Assembly: GCA_013823505.1 (NCBI GenBank)
Contig: PNMH01000016.1
Location: 1-56,910, forward strand
DNA from: Polaromonas sp.
GTDB lineage: Bacteria > Pseudomonadota > Gammaproteobacteria > Burkholderiales > Burkholderiaceae
Direction: 5' to 3'
Length of the DNA stretch: 56,910 bases
Shown: positions 7,570-14,803 of the stretch, piece by piece
Layout of the letters: the number at the start of each line of letters is the position of its first letter
Numbering within the stretch: position 1 is the first letter of the stretch
Program-made: the position numbers and the translations under genes
The notes under the pieces: generated by a model
Database searches by the model: none
What the model saw: the letters and a program-made list of their open reading frames with translations, nothing else
What the model was told of the DNA's origin: nothing

Positions 7570-9070
7570 GGTAGTTGCGCGCAAAGAGACCGGCAAACTC
7601 GTCATCGACTTCACGTACAGGGGCGTTCGTTGTCGAGAGCAAACCGCACTGGACGATACACCTCGGAATCGCAAGCTTGTACAGGGTGTAGTGGACCGAC
7701 TGAAAGTCGCCATCCAGAATGGCAGCTTTGACTATACTGACTTCTTCCCCGGAAGCTCGATTGCCGCTCGCCTGAGCGAGATGCGGACGGTGAGTCCGGA
7801 ACAGGTGGTCGAGACGGGCGAAGTGGCTATTGGCCCCACCTTCAAAACCTTCGCAGACCAATGGGTCCAGGAGCACAGCATCGAATGGCGCCGCAGCCAT
7901 ATCCGCTCGTTGCTCTCCACGATCGAGGGTCGGTTGTACCCGCACTTCGGCGAAAAACTCATCACCACCATCACCAAGGCCGATGTGCTGGCCTTCCGCG
8001 CGGCGCTGGCCAAAGAGCCGGGTCGTGGCGCCAGGGCCGGCCTCTCCGCCAAACGCATCAACGAAATCGTAGGGACGTTGAAGCAGATTCTGGAAGAGGC
8101 AGCCGACCGATTTGAGTTCACTTCGCCAGTGACCAACGTGAAGCGCCTGAGGGTGCGCAAGACCGATGTCCAGCCCTTTTCACTGGCGGAGATGCAGACT
8201 ATCTTGGCTACCGTACGCCCGGACTACCGTGACTACCTGCAGGTGCGGTTTCTGACCGGTATGCGCACGGGCGAAGTCAACGGCCTGAAGTGGAAGTACA
8301 TCGACTTCGACAGCCGTCTGATTCTGGTGCGTGAGACCCACGTGCTGGGCGAAGACGACTACACCAAGACGGATGGCAGCCAGCGCGACATCAAGATGAG
8401 CCAGCCGGTGTTCGACGCACTGCAGCGCCAGCGCGAAATCACGTTCGGTCGCTCCGACTACGTCTTCTGCAACCTGCTCGGTGATCCGCTGGACAACACC
8501 AACTTCACCAACCGCGTCTGGTACCCGCTGCTGCGCCACCTGGCCTATGAGCCTCGCCGCCCGTACCAGATGCGGCACACCGCGGCGACGCTGTGGCTGG
8601 CCTCCGGTGAAGCGCCGGAGTTCGTGGCGCGCCAGCTTGGACACACGAGCACCGAGATGCTGTTTCGCACGTACAGCCGATACGTGCCCAACATGACTCG
8701 CCAGGACGGCAGCGCCATGGAGCGGCTGCTGGCCAACCAGTTCGAGAACGGTCCTCTGGTCCGCTACGAGCCGTCGCCCGCCGCTGGTTCCGCCACGACC
8801 ACGTCCTTCAGCAAAAAGCCCTTGCTCTCACGTCGTACGGGTCCTGATCTTTACGTCCCCGTGAATCAGGCCGCCGCCATGCCCGTTCCCAAGCCCCGTG
8901 GCATTGGTGCCCGTTCCACGATCGCCAACCCGCGCCGAGGCCTGCTGCCCAGGACGTCACTCCAATCGGACGGCACCGACGCCCAGCCGCCGCCGATGCC
9001 TTGGCTGAGGTACGCGCCACCAGCTGCAGCAACGCAGTCCGTGCCCGTCTCCATCAGCCACTGGCTGTAG
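7562..9070 (+). CDS. Tyrosine recombinase / phage-type integrase
   Basis: Encodes 502 aa from the ATG at 7562. The N-terminal ~70 residues resemble the arm-binding domain of DUF3596-type integrases (TGKLVIDFTYRGVRCREQT). A SAM-like core-binding domain follows (~100-195), then the catalytic domain. Catalytic residues visible are R235 in GMRTGEV, R338 in YQMRHT, H361 in QLGHTS and nucleophile Y371 in TYSRY. The first His of the HxxR box is Tyr (Y335), a substitution tolerated in some active recombinases. A Pro/Ser-rich tail of ~120 residues follows the catalytic Tyr and has no recognisable domain. It probably integrates and excises the element. Confidence 0.93.
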   Translation: MAKVVARKETGKLVIDFTYRGVRCREQTALDDTPRNRKLVQGVVDRLKVAIQNGSFDYTDFFPGSSIAARLSEMRTVSPEQVVETGEVAIGPTFKTFADQWVQEHSIEWRRSHIRSLLSTIEGRLYPHFGEKLITTITKADVLAFRAALAKEPGRGARAGLSAKRINEIVGTLKQILEEAADRFEFTSPVTNVKRLRVRKTDVQPFSLAEMQTILATVRPDYRDYLQVRFLTGMRTGEVNGLKWKYIDFDSRLILVRETHVLGEDDYTKTDGSQRDIKMSQPVFDALQRQREITFGRSDYVFCNLLGDPLDNTNFTNRVWYPLLRHLAYEPRRPYQMRHTAATLWLASGEAPEFVARQLGHTSTEMLFRTYSRYVPNMTRQDGSAMERLLANQFENGPLVRYEPSPAAGSATTTSFSKKPLLSRRTGPDLYVPVNQAAAMPVPKPRGIGARSTIANPRRGLLPRTSLQSDGTDAQPPPMPWLRYAPPAAATQSVPVSISHWL

Positions 9071-9209
9071 CCAGAACCCAACCGCAGACCTGACTTCCTG
9101 CCCAGCTTTCGCAAACCGAAAGCGGGCAGGGCGGGCGGAGCTTTGCCCGAACGAAACGCAAGACCCTCTGATTCAGATCCTTCATTCAACGACCCACACA
9201 GGAACGACC

Positions 9210-11087
9210 ATGAACCTCAACATCCTCCAGACCCTCGCCGCCGACATCCGCCAGTTCGACGAACAAGTTAAAGCCAGTACGACCGAACTGCGCGCCCGAG
9301 CTTCCGCAGGTCCAACCAGTTCGAGCGCCGGATCCCCCTATGCTGGCGCCGAGCCCCGCTTCTACCTCCCCAATCCGCTGGATGAATGCCCCAACGCCCT
9401 GGGCCACCTGGCCGACACTTGGTCGGTGGTGCGCGTCACTGCGCATGTGAGCGCTGCGCAGGCCAGTGGTCTTACCGGCCCGAGCCTGACCACCCAAGGT
9501 GAACTCTGGGATGTGAGCCGCTCCTGCCTGTCCGTCGCTCGCCTGGGTTCTGGGGACCAGACGGTGGTCTTCCCGACTCCGCATGCGACGACCTGGTTGC
9601 CCAAGTCTGGCGTGTACGAGATGAAGCTCATGAAGCGTCGGGTGCCCAACACGCCGGTGGATGCCCTGATGGTTCACCGCCTGGGTGTGACCCGCAAGAG
9701 CCCAGCAGCCACACCCTGGCTGCTGGACCACCTGGGCCTGCCTGAGCTGCTGGAGTTTGATCTGCATCGGGTGCTGGCCAGCATGAAGCCGGAGCACCAG
9801 GCGGTGTTCATGGCCGCCATCAGCCGGCCGGACATCGAGCACAAGCTCTCGTCGTCCATTGCCACATCGGACGGGGCGGAGGCGGCGGATGCTGTGCCTG
9901 AGGCACACACCCTAAGCTGCGGTATCCGCGCAGCGATGGCGCTCAGCACCCTGGACCTGAACAGGGATGAAGCGTCGCTGGCGCGCCTGGCCTGTCTGAT
10001 CAGTGACCTGGGGACGCTGAATTCCTCCGCGCAGCAGGGTGAATCCGGCGGCTTGGGCGATCTTCTGCCCGCTCACGCGATGGACGCAGCCGATGCCCGC
10101 CGCGCTCATTCTTACACCGCTACCTTCCTCGGCGCATTGCTTGCTCGCTTCGCAGAACTGGAGCCCCAGGATGCAGCAGACCTGTTGGGGCTGCTCGGTG
10201 AGGAAGCGCACCGCCCGTTTCGCATCGGCAGCAAGGAAGGGGGACCGTTCAGCGACCGCCCCGCGGACCCGGTGCTGGCGCGAATGGGGTGTGCCATGGG
10301 CGATGCGCTGTCTCAGGCTCGGGTGATCATGAGCGTTAAGGTGCGGGGGACGGTTGAGGTCGCTTTTCCGCCGCTGTTGGAGGAGGGTGTTGGTGGTCAG
10401 GAGCGGGCAGCGGGGGGTGAAGGTAACGGTGGTAGTTCGCAGATCAAAGAGGCTGCTCCGGTTGAGCCTGGCCCTGTGTCTGACCACGTCCAGAACGTCG
10501 GGAATGACATGGATGAGCTGGGTAGCGAGGAGGGTGAACAAGGCGAGGATGGCAGCACTGGATCTAGCGCCCTGAGCGTGCTTCCTGATTTCATGGTGTC
10601 TCTCGCCCCCAGCCCTGACGCCCTGCGCTTTGATCTTGAGTGCTTCGATGAAGCAGACGATGCGCCCCGCCCCAGCCTGGAGTGGGCCGCCGGCATGCTC
10701 GACGGTGACGGGTGCATCGCCATCGTCAAGCAGCCGTATCCCGACCGCAACCCGATCTACCGCCTCACCGTCTCCGTGTGCCAGAACTGCCTTCAGACGC
10801 TTGAACACTTCCGCCGCAGCGTGGGGGTGGATGGGGTGATCTATGCGGTCAAGCGCAAGCTCGAGCACAACAAGCAGGTCTACACCCTGAACTACTCGGG
10901 ACCCAGGGCACTGCTGGTGATCCGGCGCCTGCGCGCCTTCCTGGTGAGGAAACGCCCGGAGGCACAGGTGGCGATCTCGTTCTGCCTGAACGGCCAGATC
11001 AGCCGGCGATTTGGTCCACACGGTGTGCCCCGCGAAGTGGAGGCGGTACGCGTGGCGCACTACCTCAAGCTGCGCGCCTTGAAGTGA
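9210..11087 (+). CDS. Large island protein of unknown function with a C-terminal LAGLIDADG-like domain
   Basis: Encodes 625 aa, with an AGGA ribosome-binding site 7 nt before the ATG. The C-terminal ~135 residues carry a single LAGLIDADG-type motif, WAAGMLDGDGCIAI (residues ~492-505), followed by a beta-rich stretch with SVCQNCLQTLEHFRRSVG, typical of homing-endonuclease folds; with one motif it would act as a dimer. Residues 1-400 match no family I know with confidence. Around residues 230-330, ACLISDLGTLN and RRAHSYTATFLGALL loosely recall a degenerate HD-type helical domain as in MOBH relaxases, with the metal-binding His absent. An acidic Gly/Glu-rich linker (~390-450) separates the halves. 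The next gene follows after 11 bp. Confidence 0.7.
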   Translation: MNLNILQTLAADIRQFDEQVKASTTELRARASAGPTSSSAGSPYAGAEPRFYLPNPLDECPNALGHLADTWSVVRVTAHVSAAQASGLTGPSLTTQGELWDVSRSCLSVARLGSGDQTVVFPTPHATTWLPKSGVYEMKLMKRRVPNTPVDALMVHRLGVTRKSPAATPWLLDHLGLPELLEFDLHRVLASMKPEHQAVFMAAISRPDIEHKLSSSIATSDGAEAADAVPEAHTLSCGIRAAMALSTLDLNRDEASLARLACLISDLGTLNSSAQQGESGGLGDLLPAHAMDAADARRAHSYTATFLGALLARFAELEPQDAADLLGLLGEEAHRPFRIGSKEGGPFSDRPADPVLARMGCAMGDALSQARVIMSVKVRGTVEVAFPPLLEEGVGGQERAAGGEGNGGSSQIKEAAPVEPGPVSDHVQNVGNDMDELGSEEGEQGEDGSTGSSALSVLPDFMVSLAPSPDALRFDLECFDEADDAPRPSLEWAAGMLDGDGCIAIVKQPYPDRNPIYRLTVSVCQNCLQTLEHFRRSVGVDGVIYAVKRKLEHNKQVYTLNYSGPRALLVIRRLRAFLVRKRPEAQVAISFCLNGQISRRFGPHGVPREVEAVRVAHYLKLRALK

Positions 11088-11098
11088 GGAGGCGAACG

Positions 11099-12706
11099 AT
11101 GAACTTCACCAAAGAAGACCATCCCCAGCTGGGTTGTGGCGCCGATGTAAAGGCCGATTTTGATCGGCTTGCTCAGCAAGCTGCTTCGGTCCAGCAAGCT
11201 CCACCGGCTCAGCCAGATTCATCAGCCCCATCAGCTCCGTCAGTTCCTCCAGCTTTGCCGGAAGCGTCACCACCGCCTCCTGCGCCTGCTGAACCACCTG
11301 CCCAGAAACGCGCACCGCGCAGCTTCCAGACGCCACCCCGTCCTGGCCGCGGACGGCTCGCATCCCGAGAGCATGCGCCGGTGCGCAACCTGGGTTCGCG
11401 CACCGATGACACCGGCAGAATCCTGCTCCCAATTGACCTGAGGGATGAGCTGGAGGAGCAGGCGATCCTGGAATTTGAGGCGGGCAGGGCCGAGCGCGCC
11501 GCCCTCGCCCTCGCCAGGATGGAAGCCGAGGAAGAGAAGAAGAGGGCCAAATCCTCTCGGCAGGCCACGGAGGCAAAGCCACCCGAACAAGAAGCGAAGG
11601 ATCCTGGCAAGCAGGTCGGCAACCGAGTTAAAGGCGCTCGCCGTGCCGCTGAGATGAGCAGCCAGGTGAACCCGTCCTGCTTCCGCGAGCAGGTGGCCGC
11701 ACTTCCCGCCAAGAAGCGCCTCGCGGTCTACAGCGAAGATTCCATCAAGAAGCTGCAGAAAGGCTCGGGCAGCGTGGACTCTGAAGTGCACAAGCGCAAT
11801 GCCCAACTCTTCGAACAACTCAACCCCAAGGGTCCGAACCGGCGGGTGGGGCTGGCGCGCAGCATCGACGCGGTGCTGGCGCTGCAGAACTCTCACCCTC
11901 ACTTCTTGGAAGTGATCCAGTTCGTGGCCGACCGCATCGCAATGCAGAAGCTCAGCCGCCGCCCGGTGCGTCTGCCCCCGATGATGTTGTTCGGACCCCC
12001 GGGGGTGGGCAAGACGCACTTCTGTGAAGCACTGGCAGCCGTCCTCCATGTCCCGGTACGCCGCCACCCCATGGACCAGGCTGAGACCTCCTCGGCGCTT
12101 CTGGGCTCCGACCTGTCCTGGGGCAACACTCGCTACGGGCTGGTGTTCGAGCTGCTGGCGCTGGGCGACCATGCCAACCCGGTGGTGATCCTGGACGAGC
12201 TGGACAAGGCGAGCCGGACCTACAGCTCCAGCGGCAGCCTGACCTCACCCACGTCGGTACTGCACTCCTTGCTGGAGCCTGTCTCGGCTCTTCGGGTGCG
12301 CGACATCAGTGTGGACATTGAACTGGATGCCAGCCTGATCACCTGGATCGCCACGGCCAACTACCCTTGGCTGGTTGCACCGACGCTGCGCTCCCGGCTG
12401 AAGGAGTTCCTGATCCAGATGCCCACGGCAGAGCAGTCGCTGCTGGTGGCCGCCTCGGTGGTGGCGCAGGCGATCAAGGATTCGGGGATCAACTGGAGCG
12501 AGCCACCGGATCGGCGGTTCATTGCGGCGGTGGCGCACTTGAGTGCGCGGGAGATCTATCAGGCGACGGCCACGGCGGCTGCAACGGCTGTTAGGCGAGC
12601 GGGGAAGGACAAGCAAAGCGCAGGAAGGGTAGAGGTGAGTGACCTGCCGCTGGAGGTGTTGCTGGCGGATGAGGCTGGCGCAGTGCCGCGTACCTTGTTG
12701 CATTGA
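11099..12706 (+). CDS. AAA+ ATPase with Lon-like ATPase core and Pro-rich N-terminus
   Basis: Encodes 535 aa. The start at 11099 is chosen over an in-frame ATG 15 bp earlier because AGGAGG lies 7 nt upstream of it. Residues ~1-90 are Ala/Pro-rich and disordered, and ~115-175 are a charged coiled coil. The AAA+ module has Walker A GPPGVGKT (299-306), Walker B VVILDELDKAS (~361-371), a sensor-1-like TWIATANYP and an arginine-finger region TLRSRLKEF. The module most resembles Lon or MoxR ATPases, but no protease domain or catalytic Ser-Lys dyad follows. Likely an energy-driven remodelling partner of the upstream LAGLIDADG-tailed protein; that pairing is inferred from the 11-bp gap. Confidence 0.88.
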   Translation: MNFTKEDHPQLGCGADVKADFDRLAQQAASVQQAPPAQPDSSAPSAPSVPPALPEASPPPPAPAEPPAQKRAPRSFQTPPRPGRGRLASREHAPVRNLGSRTDDTGRILLPIDLRDELEEQAILEFEAGRAERAALALARMEAEEEKKRAKSSRQATEAKPPEQEAKDPGKQVGNRVKGARRAAEMSSQVNPSCFREQVAALPAKKRLAVYSEDSIKKLQKGSGSVDSEVHKRNAQLFEQLNPKGPNRRVGLARSIDAVLALQNSHPHFLEVIQFVADRIAMQKLSRRPVRLPPMMLFGPPGVGKTHFCEALAAVLHVPVRRHPMDQAETSSALLGSDLSWGNTRYGLVFELLALGDHANPVVILDELDKASRTYSSSGSLTSPTSVLHSLLEPVSALRVRDISVDIELDASLITWIATANYPWLVAPTLRSRLKEFLIQMPTAEQSLLVAASVVAQAIKDSGINWSEPPDRRFIAAVAHLSAREIYQATATAAATAVRRAGKDKQSAGRVEVSDLPLEVLLADEAGAVPRTLLH

Positions 12707-12744
12707 AGCGAACCCACAGACTCCCGTAACTGGAGGGAAATCAC

Positions 12745-13239
12745 ATGCTGAAGAAAGTCCTGTTCATGGGGGTGCGAGAGGCCAGTCGCGTGGAGCCGAG
12801 CCAAACCACGGTGGTCATCTCAATCCTGGACCAGTTTGAAGAGCACAACCGGCCACCGAGGTTACGCGAATTCAAGGATCACCTGATCCTGAACTTTGTG
12901 GACACGTTCGAGCAACCCGGGGAGCCGCACTGGCCAGATCGGATGTCTGAGGCGGAGCACCGGGCGGCATGTACCTGGGACGAGGACCGGGCACCCGAAC
13001 TGTTCGATGCTCAGAGGATTGTGGAATTCGTCAACCGGCATCACCGCGCAACAGAAGCTGCGACGCTGGTGGTTCATTGCCATGGGGGTGTGAGCCGCTC
13101 GGCGGCGGTGGCTCAGTGGGTGGGGGAGACGCTGGGCGTTCCGATACCGCAGTTAGGAGATGGCGTCCACGCGCTGGAGGGTGCGAATCCTCGGGTGCTT
13201 CGGTTGCTGAATACGGCCGCGGCGGGTTGGGCTGATTGA
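12745..13239 (+). CDS. Dual-specificity / tyrosine phosphatase-like protein
   Basis: Encodes 164 aa, with GGAGGG 9 nt before the ATG. The signature VVHCHGGVSRSAAVA contains the CX5R active-site loop (C112, R118) of protein tyrosine and dual-specificity phosphatases, on a domain that fills the whole protein. A candidate general-acid Asp lies among the DTFEQPGEPHWPD residues (~52-64). It sits 38 bp after the ATPase gene, probably on the same transcript. Phage and island phosphatases of this compact type (~160 aa) occur but their substrates are seldom known; here it could reset a phosphorylation or act on a nucleic-acid 5' end. That role is speculation. Confidence 0.8.
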   Translation: MLKKVLFMGVREASRVEPSQTTVVISILDQFEEHNRPPRLREFKDHLILNFVDTFEQPGEPHWPDRMSEAEHRAACTWDEDRAPELFDAQRIVEFVNRHHRATEAATLVVHCHGGVSRSAAVAQWVGETLGVPIPQLGDGVHALEGANPRVLRLLNTAAAGWAD

Positions 13240-13316
13240 AACCGAAGGGTACGTACCTTGACTATGTATCGTCTTAGATTGAATGGAGCGTAAGTTTGCT
13301 GCATTACCATGTGCCC

Positions 13317-13784
13317 ATGACTACCTTTGCCGACTCCCTGAAGAAAGAAATCGCCCGAGTGGCCCGCAAGGAACTGCGAGAGGAAATTGCGGCGCTGCGC
13401 AAGATTTCGGGCACTCAACGCTCTGAGATCGCTGCTTTGAAGAAGCAACTCAAGTCTGTGCAGATACAAGTAAAAAAGCTCGAAAAAGTTAAGGGCAACA
13501 GCGAAGCGATACATGCTCAGCTACGAGCCAGCCAAAGCTCAACTCAACTTCAACCCAAAGGAAAACCAGGACGCAAAGTGATCTTCACGGCTGAACGCCT
13601 GAAGGCCCAGCGCACCAGGTTGGGCTTCACGCAGGAACAGATGGCCAAGCTGCTGGAGGTCTCATCGCTCTCGATCTGGAAGTGGGAGTCGGGTGGCGCA
13701 GTGCCCCGTGCATCGAGGGTGCCGCAGATTCTTCAGCGCCTTGCCCTCGGAAAACGTGAAGCGCAGAATCAGATAGGTGCCTGA
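13317..13784 (+). CDS. Coiled-coil XRE-family HTH regulator
   Basis: Encodes 155 aa from the ATG at 13317; an in-frame TTG 21 bp upstream is less likely. Residues ~5-65 are a Lys/Glu-rich coiled coil (SLKKEIARVARKELREE... ALKKQLKSVQIQVKKLEKVK). Residues ~95-145 are an XRE helix-turn-helix: LKAQRTRLGFTQEQMAKLLEVS, then LSIWKWESGGAVPRAS. Proteins with a coiled coil before a C-terminal XRE domain are common in Burkholderiales islands. It probably regulates island genes. The DNA from here to 14.8 kb is visibly less GC-rich than the phn genes. Confidence 0.82.
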   Translation: MTTFADSLKKEIARVARKELREEIAALRKISGTQRSEIAALKKQLKSVQIQVKKLEKVKGNSEAIHAQLRASQSSTQLQPKGKPGRKVIFTAERLKAQRTRLGFTQEQMAKLLEVSSLSIWKWESGGAVPRASRVPQILQRLALGKREAQNQIGA

Positions 13785-13831
13785 ATCAGCTCGGTTCAGG
13801 GAACCAAAGTTCATCCGCCCCTTTGAAGTCG

Positions 13832-14803
13832 CTACTTTGAGTCGGTGTTTTTCAGTTCAGCACTCGCGCGTTCAAATGCCAAGTGGAGACGAGGAAAAGG
13901 ACCTTGTGCTGTGGGGAATACCGGCGATTCATCTTCCTCAGACTCGACCTCCTGCGCTTCTCCTTCCGCGGTGTTGGTGGAATGCAGCTGGAGAGCATCG
14001 GCGTTGGATGATTCGACAAGGTCAAGGTATTCGACGGGAGCTTCCAGCAAGGTCATTCGGCCAAGCGTTCCGTCGATCCAGCTGAACTCAAGACGTATGT
14101 CAGCCTGAAGTACGGTTCTCTCCTCCATCGCTTTGGAGAGCTTTTGTCCCACAGCCCAGCCGAGAGCAAGTTGATCTCGTTCGATATCCACTCGGCCCTT
14201 CGGCAAGTCCACAGTCGAACTGCACTTGCCGCTTTCGCGCTCTACTGCAACGAGTGACCGAACGAAAACCCTGCATTCAGTCCGAGCAATTCTGTCGACG
14301 GTAAAGATCATCTTCGACATTCGTGCGTGTGGCATCCATTTGTCCTCTGATCCCAACGGAAGATCTTCTCCCTCTACCGTGCTGTAGATGGTGAGTGAAC
14401 CCCTTCTCCTGGCCTTCCATATTTGCGACCGCCGATCAGCCAGCACTGGGTCCGTTCTTGGATCAGCGTCACTTTTCAAAGCGGTCTCATAGTCTTCGCG
14501 AAGAAGCAGTCGGGCGTCTTCTATAAGCTTGATGTCGCCAAGGAATAGATCGCCATCGCTATCCGAGAAGCCAGAAAGGGATGGCCGACGCTGGTAGCAG
14601 GGGACCAGATAGGCAAAGGCGACTAGGCTGTCATCCTTCATTTCGAAGGTGAACTGAACTTTGCTTGCGAGCATTTTTTCAATCGGAAGCTGTTCGCAAA
14701 GCGTATCGAGAAAGTTCTCTTTTTTCGATTCCAGTTCTTTCTCATCAAATTTTGCTCCATCACCAGCCAGGATACGTTGCGCGAGTAGATGGCTATTCAA
14801 CAT
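13832..14803 (-). CDS. Hypothetical protein, third gene of the right-end recombinase operon
   Basis: Encodes 323 aa with no family recognised. It has an excellent ribosome-binding site (GGAGGTGG) before the ATG at 14803 and overlaps the 974-aa recombinase gene by 7 bp, so it is the last gene of a three-gene leftward operon. The protein is rich in charged residues. The middle (~80-250) looks like alternating beta-strands (SLTIYSTVEGE, MSKMIFTVDRIARTECRVFVRSLVAVE), and an acidic low-complexity patch (AEGEAQEVESEEDES) lies near residue 290. By position it may be the accessory factor of the recombinase pair, as third genes are in other recombinase trios; function unknown. Confidence 0.75.
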   Translation of the reverse strand: MLNSHLLAQRILAGDGAKFDEKELESKKENFLDTLCEQLPIEKMLASKVQFTFEMKDDSLVAFAYLVPCYQRRPSLSGFSDSDGDLFLGDIKLIEDARLLLREDYETALKSDADPRTDPVLADRRSQIWKARRRGSLTIYSTVEGEDLPLGSEDKWMPHARMSKMIFTVDRIARTECRVFVRSLVAVERESGKCSSTVDLPKGRVDIERDQLALGWAVGQKLSKAMEERTVLQADIRLEFSWIDGTLGRMTLLEAPVEYLDLVESSNADALQLHSTNTAEGEAQEVESEEDESPVFPTAQGPFPRLHLAFERASAELKNTDSK

